From NCBI GenBank assembly GCA_030040895.1, contig JASHSJ010000031.1, positions 1 to 64,000 of the forward strand: a DNA stretch of 64,000 bases, read 5' to 3'. The notes under the pieces were generated by a model that saw only the letters and a program-made list of their open reading frames with translations, was not told the origin of the DNA and searched no databases. Positions 36,123-44,136 of the stretch are shown one piece after another. This DNA is from Microcaldota archaeon. Its GTDB lineage: Archaea > Micrarchaeota > Micrarchaeia > Micrarchaeales > Micrarchaeaceae. The position numbers and the translations under genes are program-made. The number at the start of each line of letters is the position of its first letter. The first letter of the stretch is position 1.

Positions 36123-36683
36123 ATGGCTGAGAAAGCTGCACAGAAGAAGGCATCCAAGGAGGAAAAGGGCAGGTCGTCAAAAACACAGGTGGTATTGCTG
36201 CTCGTATTCGCAGCGATAGTGGTGATCGCGGTATTCTTCGGATCATATTCACTATTGTCATCGGGAAGCGGCTCGTCCGCCAACTACACCGTTTTCTGGA
36301 ATAACTTCGCGGCAGCGCCCAGGGCGGGCATAGTTATAGATTATTACAACAGCAGCGTCTTCTCTTCCGGGCTTTCGTGCGCGACGTCGCTGATCCAGAA
36401 CATAATAGAGAGCCAGTCGCTGCACAGGAACTCGTCAACGCTTGATTTCTACGTGATAAACTCTACTGCCTGCACGTATTCGTTGGGCCTGGGCGGAACA
36501 TCATCAAATTCACTCACTGGCACTCCATCGCAATGCGAAAGCCTTAGCGCAGCTGAGCCCAGGATAGTCATAGGATACGCGCTGCGGAACATTACCAAGT
36601 TCAACTCTACAGTGCTCAGCATAGAAGGAAATGCAGACTATCTGCAGATGTGCGGGGTTTCCAGCACATTGGCCAGCAGCTGA
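36123..36683 (+). CDS. Single-pass membrane protein with small extracellular Cys domain (unknown)
   Basis: 186 residues. The cytoplasmic N-terminus is Lys/Glu-rich (about 1-22), then one transmembrane helix (VVLLLVFAAIVVIAVFFGSY), then a 140-residue outer domain with four Cys and several sequons. The outer domain pattern (GIVIDYYNSSVFSSGLSCATSLIQNII ... EPRIVIGYALRNIT) resembles the C-terminal domain of the preceding gene (AYILVNSSISSNSSISQC ... YPAIVVTGMTNT). The two are probably partners. Position six bases after the upstream stop suggests co-translation. No family assignment. Confidence 0.75.
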   Translation: MAEKAAQKKASKEEKGRSSKTQVVLLLVFAAIVVIAVFFGSYSLLSSGSGSSANYTVFWNNFAAAPRAGIVIDYYNSSVFSSGLSCATSLIQNIIESQSLHRNSSTLDFYVINSTACTYSLGLGGTSSNSLTGTPSQCESLSAAEPRIVIGYALRNITKFNSTVLSIEGNADYLQMCGVSSTLASS

Positions 36684-36693
36684 AAAACGCCAG

Positions 36694-36703
36694 CTTTTTA
36701 TAC
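36694..36703 (+). promoter_or_regulatory. TATA box of the 36.7 kb gene pair
   Basis: CTTTTTATAC predicts a start near 36724, 14 bases before the ATG at 36738. Confidence 0.5.
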
Positions 36704-36737
36704 TTTATGAGTGAATGACATCAAGTAGGGCGAGTCT

Positions 36738-37130
36738 ATGAAAGCGAATCTGGGCATGGCATTCCTGTTCATGGCATATGTTTGCATGGCCGCAAGTGCG
36801 GTACAGCCGCACGTATCTTTTCAGGCATCTGTAACAGTGGTCATATCAAAAGGCAATTCCACTACAAACCAGACAACACCGACCACAATATATAATTCAT
36901 CGACATACAACACGTCCACGGCAGCTACATCGTCCATAGCTGGCGGAGGGGGCGGGGGAGGCGGTGGCGCGTCTACTACAGTAACAGTCACAAATAATCC
37001 AACTAACAGCACCACTATATCAACAGGATCCCAGCCTGGCAACTACGGTGGCAGTGCATTCTATGTGGTAATCGGCATAGTGGCCATAGGGGCTGCATAC
37101 TATCTGATCAACAGAGAGCGAGAAAAATGA
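36738..37130 (+). CDS. Small secreted Thr/Ser/Asn-rich protein with nine-Gly linker and C-terminal anchor
   Basis: 130 residues, unknown. Signal peptide (about 1-22), a low-complexity region dense in N-x-T/S sequons (NSTTNQTT, YNSSTYNTST), a run of nine glycines, a second Thr/Asn-rich stretch, and one C-terminal membrane helix (FYVVIGIVAIGAAYYLI) with a basic NREREK end. It looks like a glycosylated stalk fixed in the membrane. ATGA overlap links it to the next gene, a VirB2-like module protein with a similar Ser/Thr stalk. The G-rich coding stretch (about 36942-36970) could form a G-quadruplex. Confidence 0.75.
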   Translation: MKANLGMAFLFMAYVCMAASAVQPHVSFQASVTVVISKGNSTTNQTTPTTIYNSSTYNTSTAATSSIAGGGGGGGGGASTTVTVTNNPTNSTTISTGSQPGNYGGSAFYVVIGIVAIGAAYYLINREREK

Positions 37131-38521
37131 ACAGGACAGCCCCGATAGTGGCCCTGTTAGCCCTTATACTCCTATTCCAGATATCTGGCATTGCTGCGGC
37201 AGCTGGCCCCACCAATGACGGCTCTCTGCAGATAGACACAGGCCAGACTATAACTCTGACAGCCACCAGCACTGGCGGTAAGGCGCCATATACCTATACG
37301 TGGTATCAGGACGAAGCGTGCACCGGAACCGTCATATTCACCGGAAATCCGTATACAAGCCCGGCTCTTACTTCTAATACCTACTACTGTGCAAAATCTA
37401 CGGATAGCAGCGTGCCCAACGTTATATCCGAAGCATATATCGAGATCATAGTCAATCCGCAGCTCGTGGCCGGGCCTATAACGCCAGCCTCGCCGTCGAT
37501 AAGCAGCGGCGGGTCGGTAACGCTCACCTCTCATGCGAGCGGAGGAACCACCCCGTATTCCTATGAGTGGTACACAGGAAGCTCGTGCAACTCTGCGATA
37601 TCCGGTACGAACAGCGTTACATATCTTGCAAGCCCGCCCACGTCGACTTATTACTGTTATACGGTGACCGACAGCAGCGAGGCGAACCAGGGGCCGGAAA
37701 CGGCCACGTCTTCGCCGGATCTCGTGACAGTGTTATTATCATCTTCTACAACCACGTTCAAGTCTTCATCAACGCTCTCATCCTCAACACTCTCTTCATC
37801 AACACTATCATCGTCTTCAACAACGCTTAGGACATCTTCCACACTTTCTTCGTCAACACTTTCTTCGTCAACGCTCTCGTCCTCAACGCTCTCGTCCTCA
37901 ACACTCTCTTCATCAACACTATCATCGTCTTCAACAACGCTTAGGACATCTTCCACACTTTCTTCATCAACACTCTCATCCTCAACGCTCTCTTCCACAT
38001 CCCTGTCAACATTGACATCAACTTCACTATCTACGCTCTCTTCCACATCCCTGTCAACGCTATCCTCAACATCATTGTCATCAACAACCACAGTTCCAGT
38101 GGGCCAATACTCATCCACTAGCATATCGTCTTCATCGTCCACAAGCCTGTCGTCTTCGACCAGCACCATAATGGCTCTGTCTACAACTACCCTGCTGGGG
38201 CTTCAGAGCACCACCACGATAGTGTACGAGCTTCTAGGCATGCCGCCGTTCTGCACCATACTCACCATATACATTGACGTGGTGAACATACTTTTCATAC
38301 TTGGGCTTATGCTGATGGTGCTGGGCGGGGCACTCATGGCAGGATCGCAGCTCTTCCCCGGCAACATGAAGGGCACCATAATGGGCTACGGCATAGGCAT
38401 ACTAGTGGGAGGGATAATGGCGGTATTGATCGGAATACTGAGTCCTTACCTTGTGTCAGTGTTGACCGGACTGTCGGCCAACCAGATCACAGCCGCATTC
38501 ATCAAGAATTTCATATGCTGA
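37127..38521 (+). CDS. Ig-like/Ser-Thr stalk protein with C-terminal VirB2-like module
   Basis: 464 residues. A signal peptide (APIVALLALILLFQISGIAAAA) is followed by two Ig/PKD-like repeats (each with xPYxYxWYxxxxC...TYYC) at about 27-110 and 115-200. A Ser/Thr stalk of TLSSS units (about 205-345) comes next. The module spans Cys376-Cys464: Cys, helix (LFILGLMLMVLGGALMAG), loop PGNMKG, second helix, terminal Cys, 89 residues long as in the small pilin. The same Ig-like repeat occurs in the 1274-residue protein at 50.3 kb. Its start overlaps the preceding gene (ATGA), and its end overlaps the next. Confidence 0.85.
   Translation: MNRTAPIVALLALILLFQISGIAAAAGPTNDGSLQIDTGQTITLTATSTGGKAPYTYTWYQDEACTGTVIFTGNPYTSPALTSNTYYCAKSTDSSVPNVISEAYIEIIVNPQLVAGPITPASPSISSGGSVTLTSHASGGTTPYSYEWYTGSSCNSAISGTNSVTYLASPPTSTYYCYTVTDSSEANQGPETATSSPDLVTVLLSSSTTTFKSSSTLSSSTLSSSTLSSSSTTLRTSSTLSSSTLSSSTLSSSTLSSSTLSSSTLSSSSTTLRTSSTLSSSTLSSSTLSSTSLSTLTSTSLSTLSSTSLSTLSSTSLSSTTTVPVGQYSSTSISSSSSTSLSSSTSTIMALSTTTLLGLQSTTTIVYELLGMPPFCTILTIYIDVVNILFILGLMLMVLGGALMAGSQLFPGNMKGTIMGYGIGILVGGIMAVLIGILSPYLVSVLTGLSANQITAAFIKNFIC
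37752..38090 (+). repeat. Degenerate tandem repeats encoding the Ser/Thr stalk, with a 71-bp perfect direct repeat
   Basis: Short units such as TCATCAACACTCTC recur in frame. On top of them, 37781-37851 is repeated base for base at 37895-37965, an offset of 114 bp (38 codons). This points to recent in-frame expansion. Confidence 0.8.
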
Positions 38522-39021
38522 AATTAATGCAGAACTCCAGTGATATAGTGGAAAGCATTCTTGGATTTGGATCATATGCGACAGTGCCAAGGCTCAAAGT
38601 TCTCCTTTTTTGCATAACGATGCTTGCGCAGCTGGCAGCGGGCGCAGCGCAGCTATACTCAACAACCACAATAGGAGGGCCAGGCCAGAGCACCACCACC
38701 ATAGGAATAAAGTTCGGCCCAACACCGCAGGTCTGCGCCACGCTTGCCGCTTATAACACCATAACGCAGACCCTATACGTGGCCGGGCTGCTGCTGCTGG
38801 TCGCAGCTTTGCTCGTGTACATGAGCCCCAAGATGTTCCCGAAGAAGATAAAGACCAAGACAAGCGGATACGCGATAGGCCTGCTGATAGGAGGAGTAGT
38901 GGCACTTATCCTGTCGTTTACCAGCGTGTTCTTCGTGCAGCTCTTCACCGGATATCCGGCAAATGAATTGTCCGTTTCCGCGATACAGGCGCTGGGCTGC
39001 AACACCGTGTCAGTTTTCTGA
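38515..39021 (+). CDS. Short VirB2-like module protein
   Basis: 168 residues (or 164 from the ATG at 38527). A hydrophobic signal/anchor with preceding basic residues (RLKVLLFCITMLAQLAAGAAQ) is followed by a short Thr-rich spacer with two STTTIG repeats, then the module. Cys to Cys is again 89 residues, with a two-helix core (LYVAGLLLLVAALLVYM; GYAIGLLIGGVVALIL) and an unusually basic loop (KKIKTKTSG). Six residues follow the last Cys. It overlaps the preceding module gene by ATGCTGA. It is a possible minor pilin with no large ectodomain, and converges on prf1. Confidence 0.82.
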   Translation: MLKLMQNSSDIVESILGFGSYATVPRLKVLLFCITMLAQLAAGAAQLYSTTTIGGPGQSTTTIGIKFGPTPQVCATLAAYNTITQTLYVAGLLLLVAALLVYMSPKMFPKKIKTKTSGYAIGLLIGGVVALILSFTSVFFVQLFTGYPANELSVSAIQALGCNTVSVF

Positions 39022-39024
39022 TCG

Positions 39025-40224
39025 TCATTGCCTGTATTTCAGCATGCCCGCAACCCCGCCAAATCCCATCAGAAGCTGCTTGCCGTACTGCGTGCTGTCG
39101 GACACGAACGTTATCTCTATTCCTTGCTTGTCTGCCATGTCTACGAGCTCCTCTATCGCATCGCTTTGCTTCGTGACCTCCAGCGTTCCGCCGCAGTCGT
39201 GCTTTGAAAGGCGCTTGTTGCCCGATTCTATTGCGTCGAGCTCCTTGCCGCAGTTGCTGCACTTGTAGTGGACGTTCCAGAGATCGGCCCCCTCGCTGAT
39301 AATTATCTTGCTTATGTTGCCTGACATCAGGGCGTTTAACACTTTTTCGTAGCCGTAAACTGCAAGGCTGCCCTTCGCAACCTCGTTGAGGAAGCGTTCC
39401 ATCACCGCACGCTCCTGCATCATGGACTGCTCCTCGAGGACTTCCTTAGACCTTTCAAGTAGTTCGTTTATTCCCTCATCTTCGTCCGTATATCCTGTAT
39501 TGAAGACCCCGAGAACTTTTATCTGATAGTTAAGATTCTTCGAGGAAAGGAAGTCCTCCTTGGCTGGACCAGGCCCACCGACAACTAGAGCCTTTATTTT
39601 GAACTCGTTCTTCGCATATAGTTCGTTGATCGAATCCGCCACCCTCTTGTAATATTCCTCGATGCTCTCCGATATGAGCCTCTGATACCTGTTTTGTGAT
39701 TGTCCGCCCTTCCTTATCTTCGCGTGTGCGAGCGAATGGATCTTCTTTTCAACCATTACGCTTGACCCCTTGAGCAGTGCAACGGTCGCATCCCTGCCGT
39801 CCATGACAACCAGCGCATACATCTCCTTTGCCTCGATCATGGATTCTATCGGATCGAGAAGGAATACGGAATCACATCTGTAGATGTTTGACTTCAGGGG
39901 ACTTGGCGGCTCCATTGAAAATAATTCTATGTCGGGCTTTGACTGCTCGCTCGATATGTTGCCACAGAATATGGCAAGCCCGTTCTTTGGAGGCGCTTTG
40001 TAGAGCTTTAGATAGGAAAGGATTTTGTCTATCGCTCCCTGGACGTTCGTCCTTGTTGTCTTTGACTTGATGTTTGACGCCTGGCCATGCTCTTCCCTCA
40101 GCTTGCTGGTAACGTCAGATATCTGCGCTCCTGGTGGGACATAGAGGCTTATCAGCTCGGTTCCACTGCCTCTGATCTTCGAAAGCCTTTTCAGTTCCCT
40201 CCTTATGCTATACTCCTTTTTCAT
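39025..40224 (-). CDS. prf1: Peptide chain release factor aRF1
   Basis: Recognises stop codons and triggers peptide release. The N-terminal domain carries the NIKS codon-recognition motif (SNIKSKTTR), the middle domain carries GGQ (RKGGQSQNRY), and the C-terminal domain holds a Cys-containing mini-domain (YKCSNCGKELDA). It is 399 residues from the ATG at 40224; the track start is a TTG at 40248. It lies downstream of vapBC on the same strand. The organism uses TAA, TAG and TGA as stops in this window, consistent with a single omnipotent aRF1. Confidence 0.96.
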   Translation of the reverse strand: MKKEYSIRRELKRLSKIRGSGTELISLYVPPGAQISDVTSKLREEHGQASNIKSKTTRTNVQGAIDKILSYLKLYKAPPKNGLAIFCGNISSEQSKPDIELFSMEPPSPLKSNIYRCDSVFLLDPIESMIEAKEMYALVVMDGRDATVALLKGSSVMVEKKIHSLAHAKIRKGGQSQNRYQRLISESIEEYYKRVADSINELYAKNEFKIKALVVGGPGPAKEDFLSSKNLNYQIKVLGVFNTGYTDEDEGINELLERSKEVLEEQSMMQERAVMERFLNEVAKGSLAVYGYEKVLNALMSGNISKIIISEGADLWNVHYKCSNCGKELDAIESGNKRLSKHDCGGTLEVTKQSDAIEELVDMADKQGIEITFVSDSTQYGKQLLMGFGGVAGMLKYRQ

Positions 40225-40254
40225 AACTATGCGCCAGCGGCATGACAAATGCTG

Positions 40255-40647
40255 CTATATGCTTTGGACGTCCTTCGATTCAGCATATCCGGCAATCTGG
40301 TTTACTAGCTTTTTATCCGTAGTGACAAGCGGTATATTCATCGCCCTCGCAAAATAAGCATAGGAAGAGTCATAAAAAGAAAGTTTGTATTTGTTTGCCA
40401 AAGCCAGAATACGCCCTTCATGGCCGTTTACGCCCAAAATCGTCATGCTATCGAGCGCATCTACCGCAAGTCTCATTATTTTTTCCTGTTCGCTTCCTGT
40501 CATTCTTTTATGCAGAGCCCCCTCCTTCCATACTATATTTCCAATTTCGTATTTAGCAAGATCTAGAGTATAATTGCCTACAAGTTTACCGATGACGTCT
40601 GGCCCCAGGGCGTTGTAGATCGCAGAGGAATCAAAAAGATATTTCAT
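40255..40647 (-). CDS. vapC: VapC-like PIN-domain ribonuclease toxin
   Basis: 130-residue PIN protein. Acidic residues expected for metal binding are present: Asp in LFDSSAIYN, Glu in KYEIGN, Asp in SFYDSSYAYFA and Asp in TTDKKL. VapC toxins cut tRNA or rRNA and are inhibited by the partner antitoxin. The start overlaps the antitoxin stop (ATGA), a classical toxin-antitoxin layout. It is followed closely by prf1, so the module may be stabilised by an essential neighbour. Confidence 0.85.
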   Translation of the reverse strand: MKYLFDSSAIYNALGPDVIGKLVGNYTLDLAKYEIGNIVWKEGALHKRMTGSEQEKIMRLAVDALDSMTILGVNGHEGRILALANKYKLSFYDSSYAYFARAMNIPLVTTDKKLVNQIAGYAESKDVQSI

Positions 40648-40877
40648 CGGCCATCCCTGTCTTCCCTTATATCACGGACTATATCCCCAGGAGGTATCTT
40701 TTTCAGTATCCTGCTCATCTCGCTGGCCTTTTTTCTTAGCACAGCTATCTTCTCCTTCTTTAATTCTTCCTCCAGCCCCACCCTGAATGCCCGGGATGGG
40801 CGAATGCCCAAGCGCCGCATCTTTTGCCTAAGTCTGCTTGGTATCTTTGCAGATACGGTTACGAATGTTTGTGCCAT
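40644..40877 (-). CDS. vapB: VapB-like antitoxin
   Basis: 77-residue basic protein upstream of the PIN toxin with a four-base overlap. The N-terminal strand and helices (TFVTVSAKIPSRLRQKMRRLGIRPSRAFRVGLEEEL) fit a ribbon-helix-helix DNA-binding antitoxin. The C-terminal tail (LKKIPPGDIVRDIREDRDGR) would wrap the toxin. I chose the ATG at 40877 because the TATA box at 40901-40909 predicts a leaderless message there; the track start at 40886 adds three residues. It is probably autoregulated. Confidence 0.78.
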   Translation of the reverse strand: MAQTFVTVSAKIPSRLRQKMRRLGIRPSRAFRVGLEEELKKEKIAVLRKKASEMSRILKKIPPGDIVRDIREDRDGR

Positions 40878-40900
40878 ATTCAACATTTAAGTACAAACAG

Positions 40901-40909
40901 ATATATAAA
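40901..40909 (-). promoter_or_regulatory. TATA box of vapBC
   Basis: TTTATATAT on the minus strand, centred about 28 bases upstream of the vapB ATG. Confidence 0.6.
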
Positions 40910-40941
40910 TCTTACCCATATACTACCTAAAATAGTATTTT

Positions 40942-42273
40942 TCATCCAATCGTGCTCTTTCCCATATATGGGGCTAGCGCTTCAGGAACAGAAATCCTGC
41001 CCGAGCTGTCGCTGTAGTTCTCCGCTATGGCCACCAGCATGCGCTCAGCAGATATTGCGGTGCCATTGAGTGTGTGGACGTACTTTCGTTCATTGCCCTC
41101 GTCATATTTTATGTCAAGCCTCAGGCTCTGCCAATCTCCGACATTCGAGCAGGACATGAGCTCCCTGTATCTCTCCTGGCTTGGCATGTAAACTTCTACG
41201 TCAAATGACCTGTAGTCCTTGGCGCTGAGGTCTCCTATGCATATCTCTACGACACGGTATGGGAGATCTAGCTTCTTCATTATGTCTTCTATGTTATGTA
41301 TCAGTTCTTCATGGTATTTTTCTGAATCTTCTGGCTTGCAGAATATGAACTGCTCGACCTTGTTGAACTGATGTAAGCGGAATATGCCTTTTGTGTCCTT
41401 TCCGTGGGCTCCGGCCTCTCTCCTGAAGCACGGGCTTATCCCGACGTATTTGAGCGGTAGTTCCTTTCCATTGAAAACCTCCTCCGCGTGCATAGCCGCA
41501 AGCGGATGTTCGGCAGTTCCAACAAGAAAGAGGTCTTCTTCCATGTGCTCATAGTCTGTTCTTTTGCCTGCCTCTGCCGTGTCAGTTACCTTGTATAGCG
41601 TTTCTTCAAAGGTTCCGAGCGGCACAGCTCCCCTGTAGTATTTCTGCTTCATGAGAAACGGCGGCTCCACCGGGATGTAGCCCTTCCTAGTCAGTTCATC
41701 GAGAGCGAATCTGAGCACCGATTGCTCCAGGAGCACAAGGTCCCTCTTTAGTATGTAGAATCTTGCACCGCCCACCTTTGCCGCCCTCTCAACGTCTATC
41801 ATGTCGAGCTTGGATAGTATTTCCTCGTGGCTTGGAGAGCTCTTCTTCTTTGGCGTGCCCCATTTCCTGACTTCAGGATTATCCGCATCGCTCTCCCCAT
41901 TTGGGACTTTTGGATGGACAAGATTTGGCAACGATATGAGCAGCTTTTCTATCCTGTCTTCATAAGTAGGAAGGGTCGATTCCATCTCAACTATCTCTTC
42001 CTTGAGCTTGCCTAGCTCAGTTATCCGTTCGCTAACGTCCATGCTTTTTTTCTTTGCCTCCGAGACCTCAAGGCTCGCCCTGTTCCTTCTTGACTGGAGG
42101 TCCTGCAGCTTTGTCTTCATGGCTCTCCATTCCTCGTCAAGCTTGAGTAGTTCATCGAGCGGATACGCGCTCTTCCTTCTTGCAAGTGCATCCCTCACTA
42201 TATCAAGGCGTTCCCTCACTAAGCGCGTTGTGAACACAGAATTCCCTCTCAGAGCTATTGGAAATGAAAGCAT
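40942..42273 (-). CDS. serS: Seryl-tRNA synthetase
   Basis: Charges tRNA-Ser. The long antiparallel coiled-coil arm (about residues 30-115, EEWRAMKTKLQDLQSRRNRAS and following) binds the tRNA variable arm. The class II core follows: motif 1 region around GYIPVEPPFLMK, the TAEHPLAAMHA serine/ATP pocket, motif 2 (ISPCFRREAGAHGKDTKGIFRLHQF) and motif 3 (LNGTAISAERMLVAIAENY). It is 443 residues, normal for the common SerRS type rather than the rare methanogenic one. Its start codon region overlaps the tRNA-Leu promoter on the other strand. Confidence 0.96.
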   Translation of the reverse strand: MLSFPIALRGNSVFTTRLVRERLDIVRDALARRKSAYPLDELLKLDEEWRAMKTKLQDLQSRRNRASLEVSEAKKKSMDVSERITELGKLKEEIVEMESTLPTYEDRIEKLLISLPNLVHPKVPNGESDADNPEVRKWGTPKKKSSPSHEEILSKLDMIDVERAAKVGGARFYILKRDLVLLEQSVLRFALDELTRKGYIPVEPPFLMKQKYYRGAVPLGTFEETLYKVTDTAEAGKRTDYEHMEEDLFLVGTAEHPLAAMHAEEVFNGKELPLKYVGISPCFRREAGAHGKDTKGIFRLHQFNKVEQFIFCKPEDSEKYHEELIHNIEDIMKKLDLPYRVVEICIGDLSAKDYRSFDVEVYMPSQERYRELMSCSNVGDWQSLRLDIKYDEGNERKYVHTLNGTAISAERMLVAIAENYSDSSGRISVPEALAPYMGKSTIG

Positions 42274-42279
42274 ATAAAG
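42271..42279 (+). promoter_or_regulatory. TATA box of the tRNA-Leu gene
   Basis: CATATAAAG lies about 26-30 bases before the tRNA 5' end. It includes the first bases of the divergent serS start codon. Confidence 0.6.
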
Positions 42280-42304
42280 AATGCGCTCGATAATATCCTG
42301 CCGC

Positions 42305-42389
42305 GCAGGGGTGGCGGAGCCTGGTCAAACGCGCAAGGCTTAGGACCTTGTGCCTTAGGGCTGCGAGAGTTCAAATCTCTCCCCCTGCA
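42305..42389 (+). tRNA. tRNA-Leu (anticodon TAG)
   Basis: Folds as a class II tRNA. Acceptor GCAGGGG/CCCCTGC with discriminator A. D-stem GCG/CGC with an AGCCTGGTCAAA-type loop. Anticodon stem CAAGG/CCTTG with loop CTTAGGA (TAG). A 14-base variable arm with a GCC/GGC stem. T-stem GAGAG/CTCTC with loop TTCAAAT. The 3' CCA is not encoded. No intron is seen. Confidence 0.95.
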
Positions 42390-42426
42390 TATAAGAAAGT
42401 TTGCTAGCAAGACTTAGTGAAAAGCC

Positions 42427-44136
42427 ATGTACACACTTGGCATATGGGACGGCCATGACTCAGGGGCAGCGCTGATAGAAGGGAACAGCGTCATATTCGC
42501 AGCTAACGAGGAGCGATTTACCAAGAGGAAGCTGGAAGTGCACTTTCCAATACATTCCATAAACGCAGCTCTTAAGTACGCCGGACTAAAGCCCAGCGAC
42601 GTGGAGAAAGTCGCATTTACAACCACGGAGCTAACAAAGACTCTGGAGCGGGCGTTTCCTTACATGAAAGAAAATTACTACCAATTCAGGAGGAGGAAGC
42701 AGCTCAGGCCAAGGTTCGAGAATGCGAGGCACAATCTGAAGTACAGGATGACAAGCATAGGCGTAGTGCCATTTTCTACTTCGATAAGCAAGGGCATAGT
42801 TGCAAGAAACCTCCGCCACATGGGATTTGCGAAGTTCAAGCTTGATGTCGTTGAACACCATACCGCCCACGCCGCGGGTGCTGCGTTCACTTCACATATG
42901 AAGAACGGGGCTATAATAACGCTTGACGGTGTTGGCGATGGGATATGCGGCAGCGTAAATATCCTTGAGAACGGCGAGTTCACAAGGAAGCAGAGCATAA
43001 GTGTCAGAGACTCGATTGGCATATTCTACGAACAGGTCACAAATGTACTCGGGATGCGCGAGATGGAAGACGAGGGCAAGATAATGGCGATGTCATGCTA
43101 TTCGTATCCATTTCCATTCGAGGAGAACAAGCTGAGGGATTTTTTCATAGTCACCGGAACGCTCATCAGGGCAAAGTATGGCCCCACCAAGCAGTTCGAG
43201 ATGCTGCAGAGGATAGCATGGCAAACTCCAAGAGAGCAGTTCTCATACATGGCGCAGCAGCTGATCGAGAACGTTATGGCGAAATACGTTAGCAATGTCC
43301 TAGACAGATACAGCATGTCTGACGTCGCGTTCGCGGGGGGAGTTTTCGCAAACGTCAAGGCCAACATGTGCGTAAGGAACCTTGAACAGCTCCGCCACTG
43401 GTACGTGTTCCCGCACATGGGCGATGGAGGCATAGCGCTGGGATCGGCGCTATATTCAAGCTATCTTGAAAATGGAACAACTGATTATAGGTTTAATGCG
43501 TATCTTGGCAACGAATACACAAAAGACGAAACGCTTGCAGTACTCAAGAAGGACCGCAGCCTCATCTTCCAGGAGGAAAGTCCATTCGACCACACGTCTC
43601 ACGCCGCAGAGCTCCTTGGCATGGGAAATTATCTCCTCTGGTTCCAGGGGCGCATGGAATACGGCCCCAGGGCGCTGGGCAACAGGAGCATAGTTGCAAG
43701 GAGCGACCAGGAAGAGGTAAAGGACCGCCTCAATCTTTATGTCAAGAAGAGGGAGTGGTTCCAGCCCTTCGCTCCGTCAGTGCTTGAAGACGATGTCGGC
43801 AGAATCGTTGAATACGATGGCAAAGGCCTTGACAAATACATGACTATGGCGTACATGGTGAAGAAGGAGATGAGGGAGCACGCAAAATCCGTAATGCACA
43901 TAGACGGATCTGCGAGGCCGCAGATGGTAGGAGAAGAGAATCTCATTTACATGAACCTCATAAGGAAGGTCAAAGGAAGAATGGGCAATGGAATAGTCAT
44001 GAACACGAGCTTCAACATACACGGATACCCAATAGTCATGGAGCCGGGTGATGCTGTTGGCGTGCTCAAGGCAACGAAGTCGAAGTACCTTTTCATAAAC
44101 GGCATCTTTGTGACAAACAGGGCTGGTGTTTATTGA
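42427..44136 (+). CDS. Carbamoyltransferase, NodU/TobZ family
   Basis: Transfers carbamoyl groups from carbamoyl phosphate through carbamoyl-adenylate to a sugar or similar hydroxyl. The N-terminal Kae1-like domain shows LGIWDGHDSGAALI, the paired histidines VEHHTAHAAGAAF, the ITLDGVGDG loop, EDEGKIMA and AGGVFANVKAN. The C-terminal carbamoyltransferase domain has FQGRMEYGPRALGNRSI and MNTSFNIHGYPIV. It is 569 residues, full length. It overlaps a downstream GT-C-like membrane protein gene. Together they suggest a modified surface glycan or lipid, separate from the main glycosylation island. Confidence 0.92.
   Translation: MYTLGIWDGHDSGAALIEGNSVIFAANEERFTKRKLEVHFPIHSINAALKYAGLKPSDVEKVAFTTTELTKTLERAFPYMKENYYQFRRRKQLRPRFENARHNLKYRMTSIGVVPFSTSISKGIVARNLRHMGFAKFKLDVVEHHTAHAAGAAFTSHMKNGAIITLDGVGDGICGSVNILENGEFTRKQSISVRDSIGIFYEQVTNVLGMREMEDEGKIMAMSCYSYPFPFEENKLRDFFIVTGTLIRAKYGPTKQFEMLQRIAWQTPREQFSYMAQQLIENVMAKYVSNVLDRYSMSDVAFAGGVFANVKANMCVRNLEQLRHWYVFPHMGDGGIALGSALYSSYLENGTTDYRFNAYLGNEYTKDETLAVLKKDRSLIFQEESPFDHTSHAAELLGMGNYLLWFQGRMEYGPRALGNRSIVARSDQEEVKDRLNLYVKKREWFQPFAPSVLEDDVGRIVEYDGKGLDKYMTMAYMVKKEMREHAKSVMHIDGSARPQMVGEENLIYMNLIRKVKGRMGNGIVMNTSFNIHGYPIVMEPGDAVGVLKATKSKYLFINGIFVTNRAGVY

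Noticed and set aside
37752-38090. Possible CRISPR array because of short repeats
   Set aside because: Units are contiguous, degenerate and in coding phase, without unique spacers. No cas genes are present; the Exo5/Cas4-like nuclease is over 20 kb away.
37657-38169. Acidic Asp/Glu/Val-rich 170-residue minus-strand ORF
   Set aside because: It is the antisense reading of the Ser/Thr stalk repeats; its repetitiveness follows from the stalk.
42305-42389. tRNA-Leu as an integration site
   Set aside because: No integrase, direct repeat of the tRNA 3' end or other mobile gene was noticed nearby.
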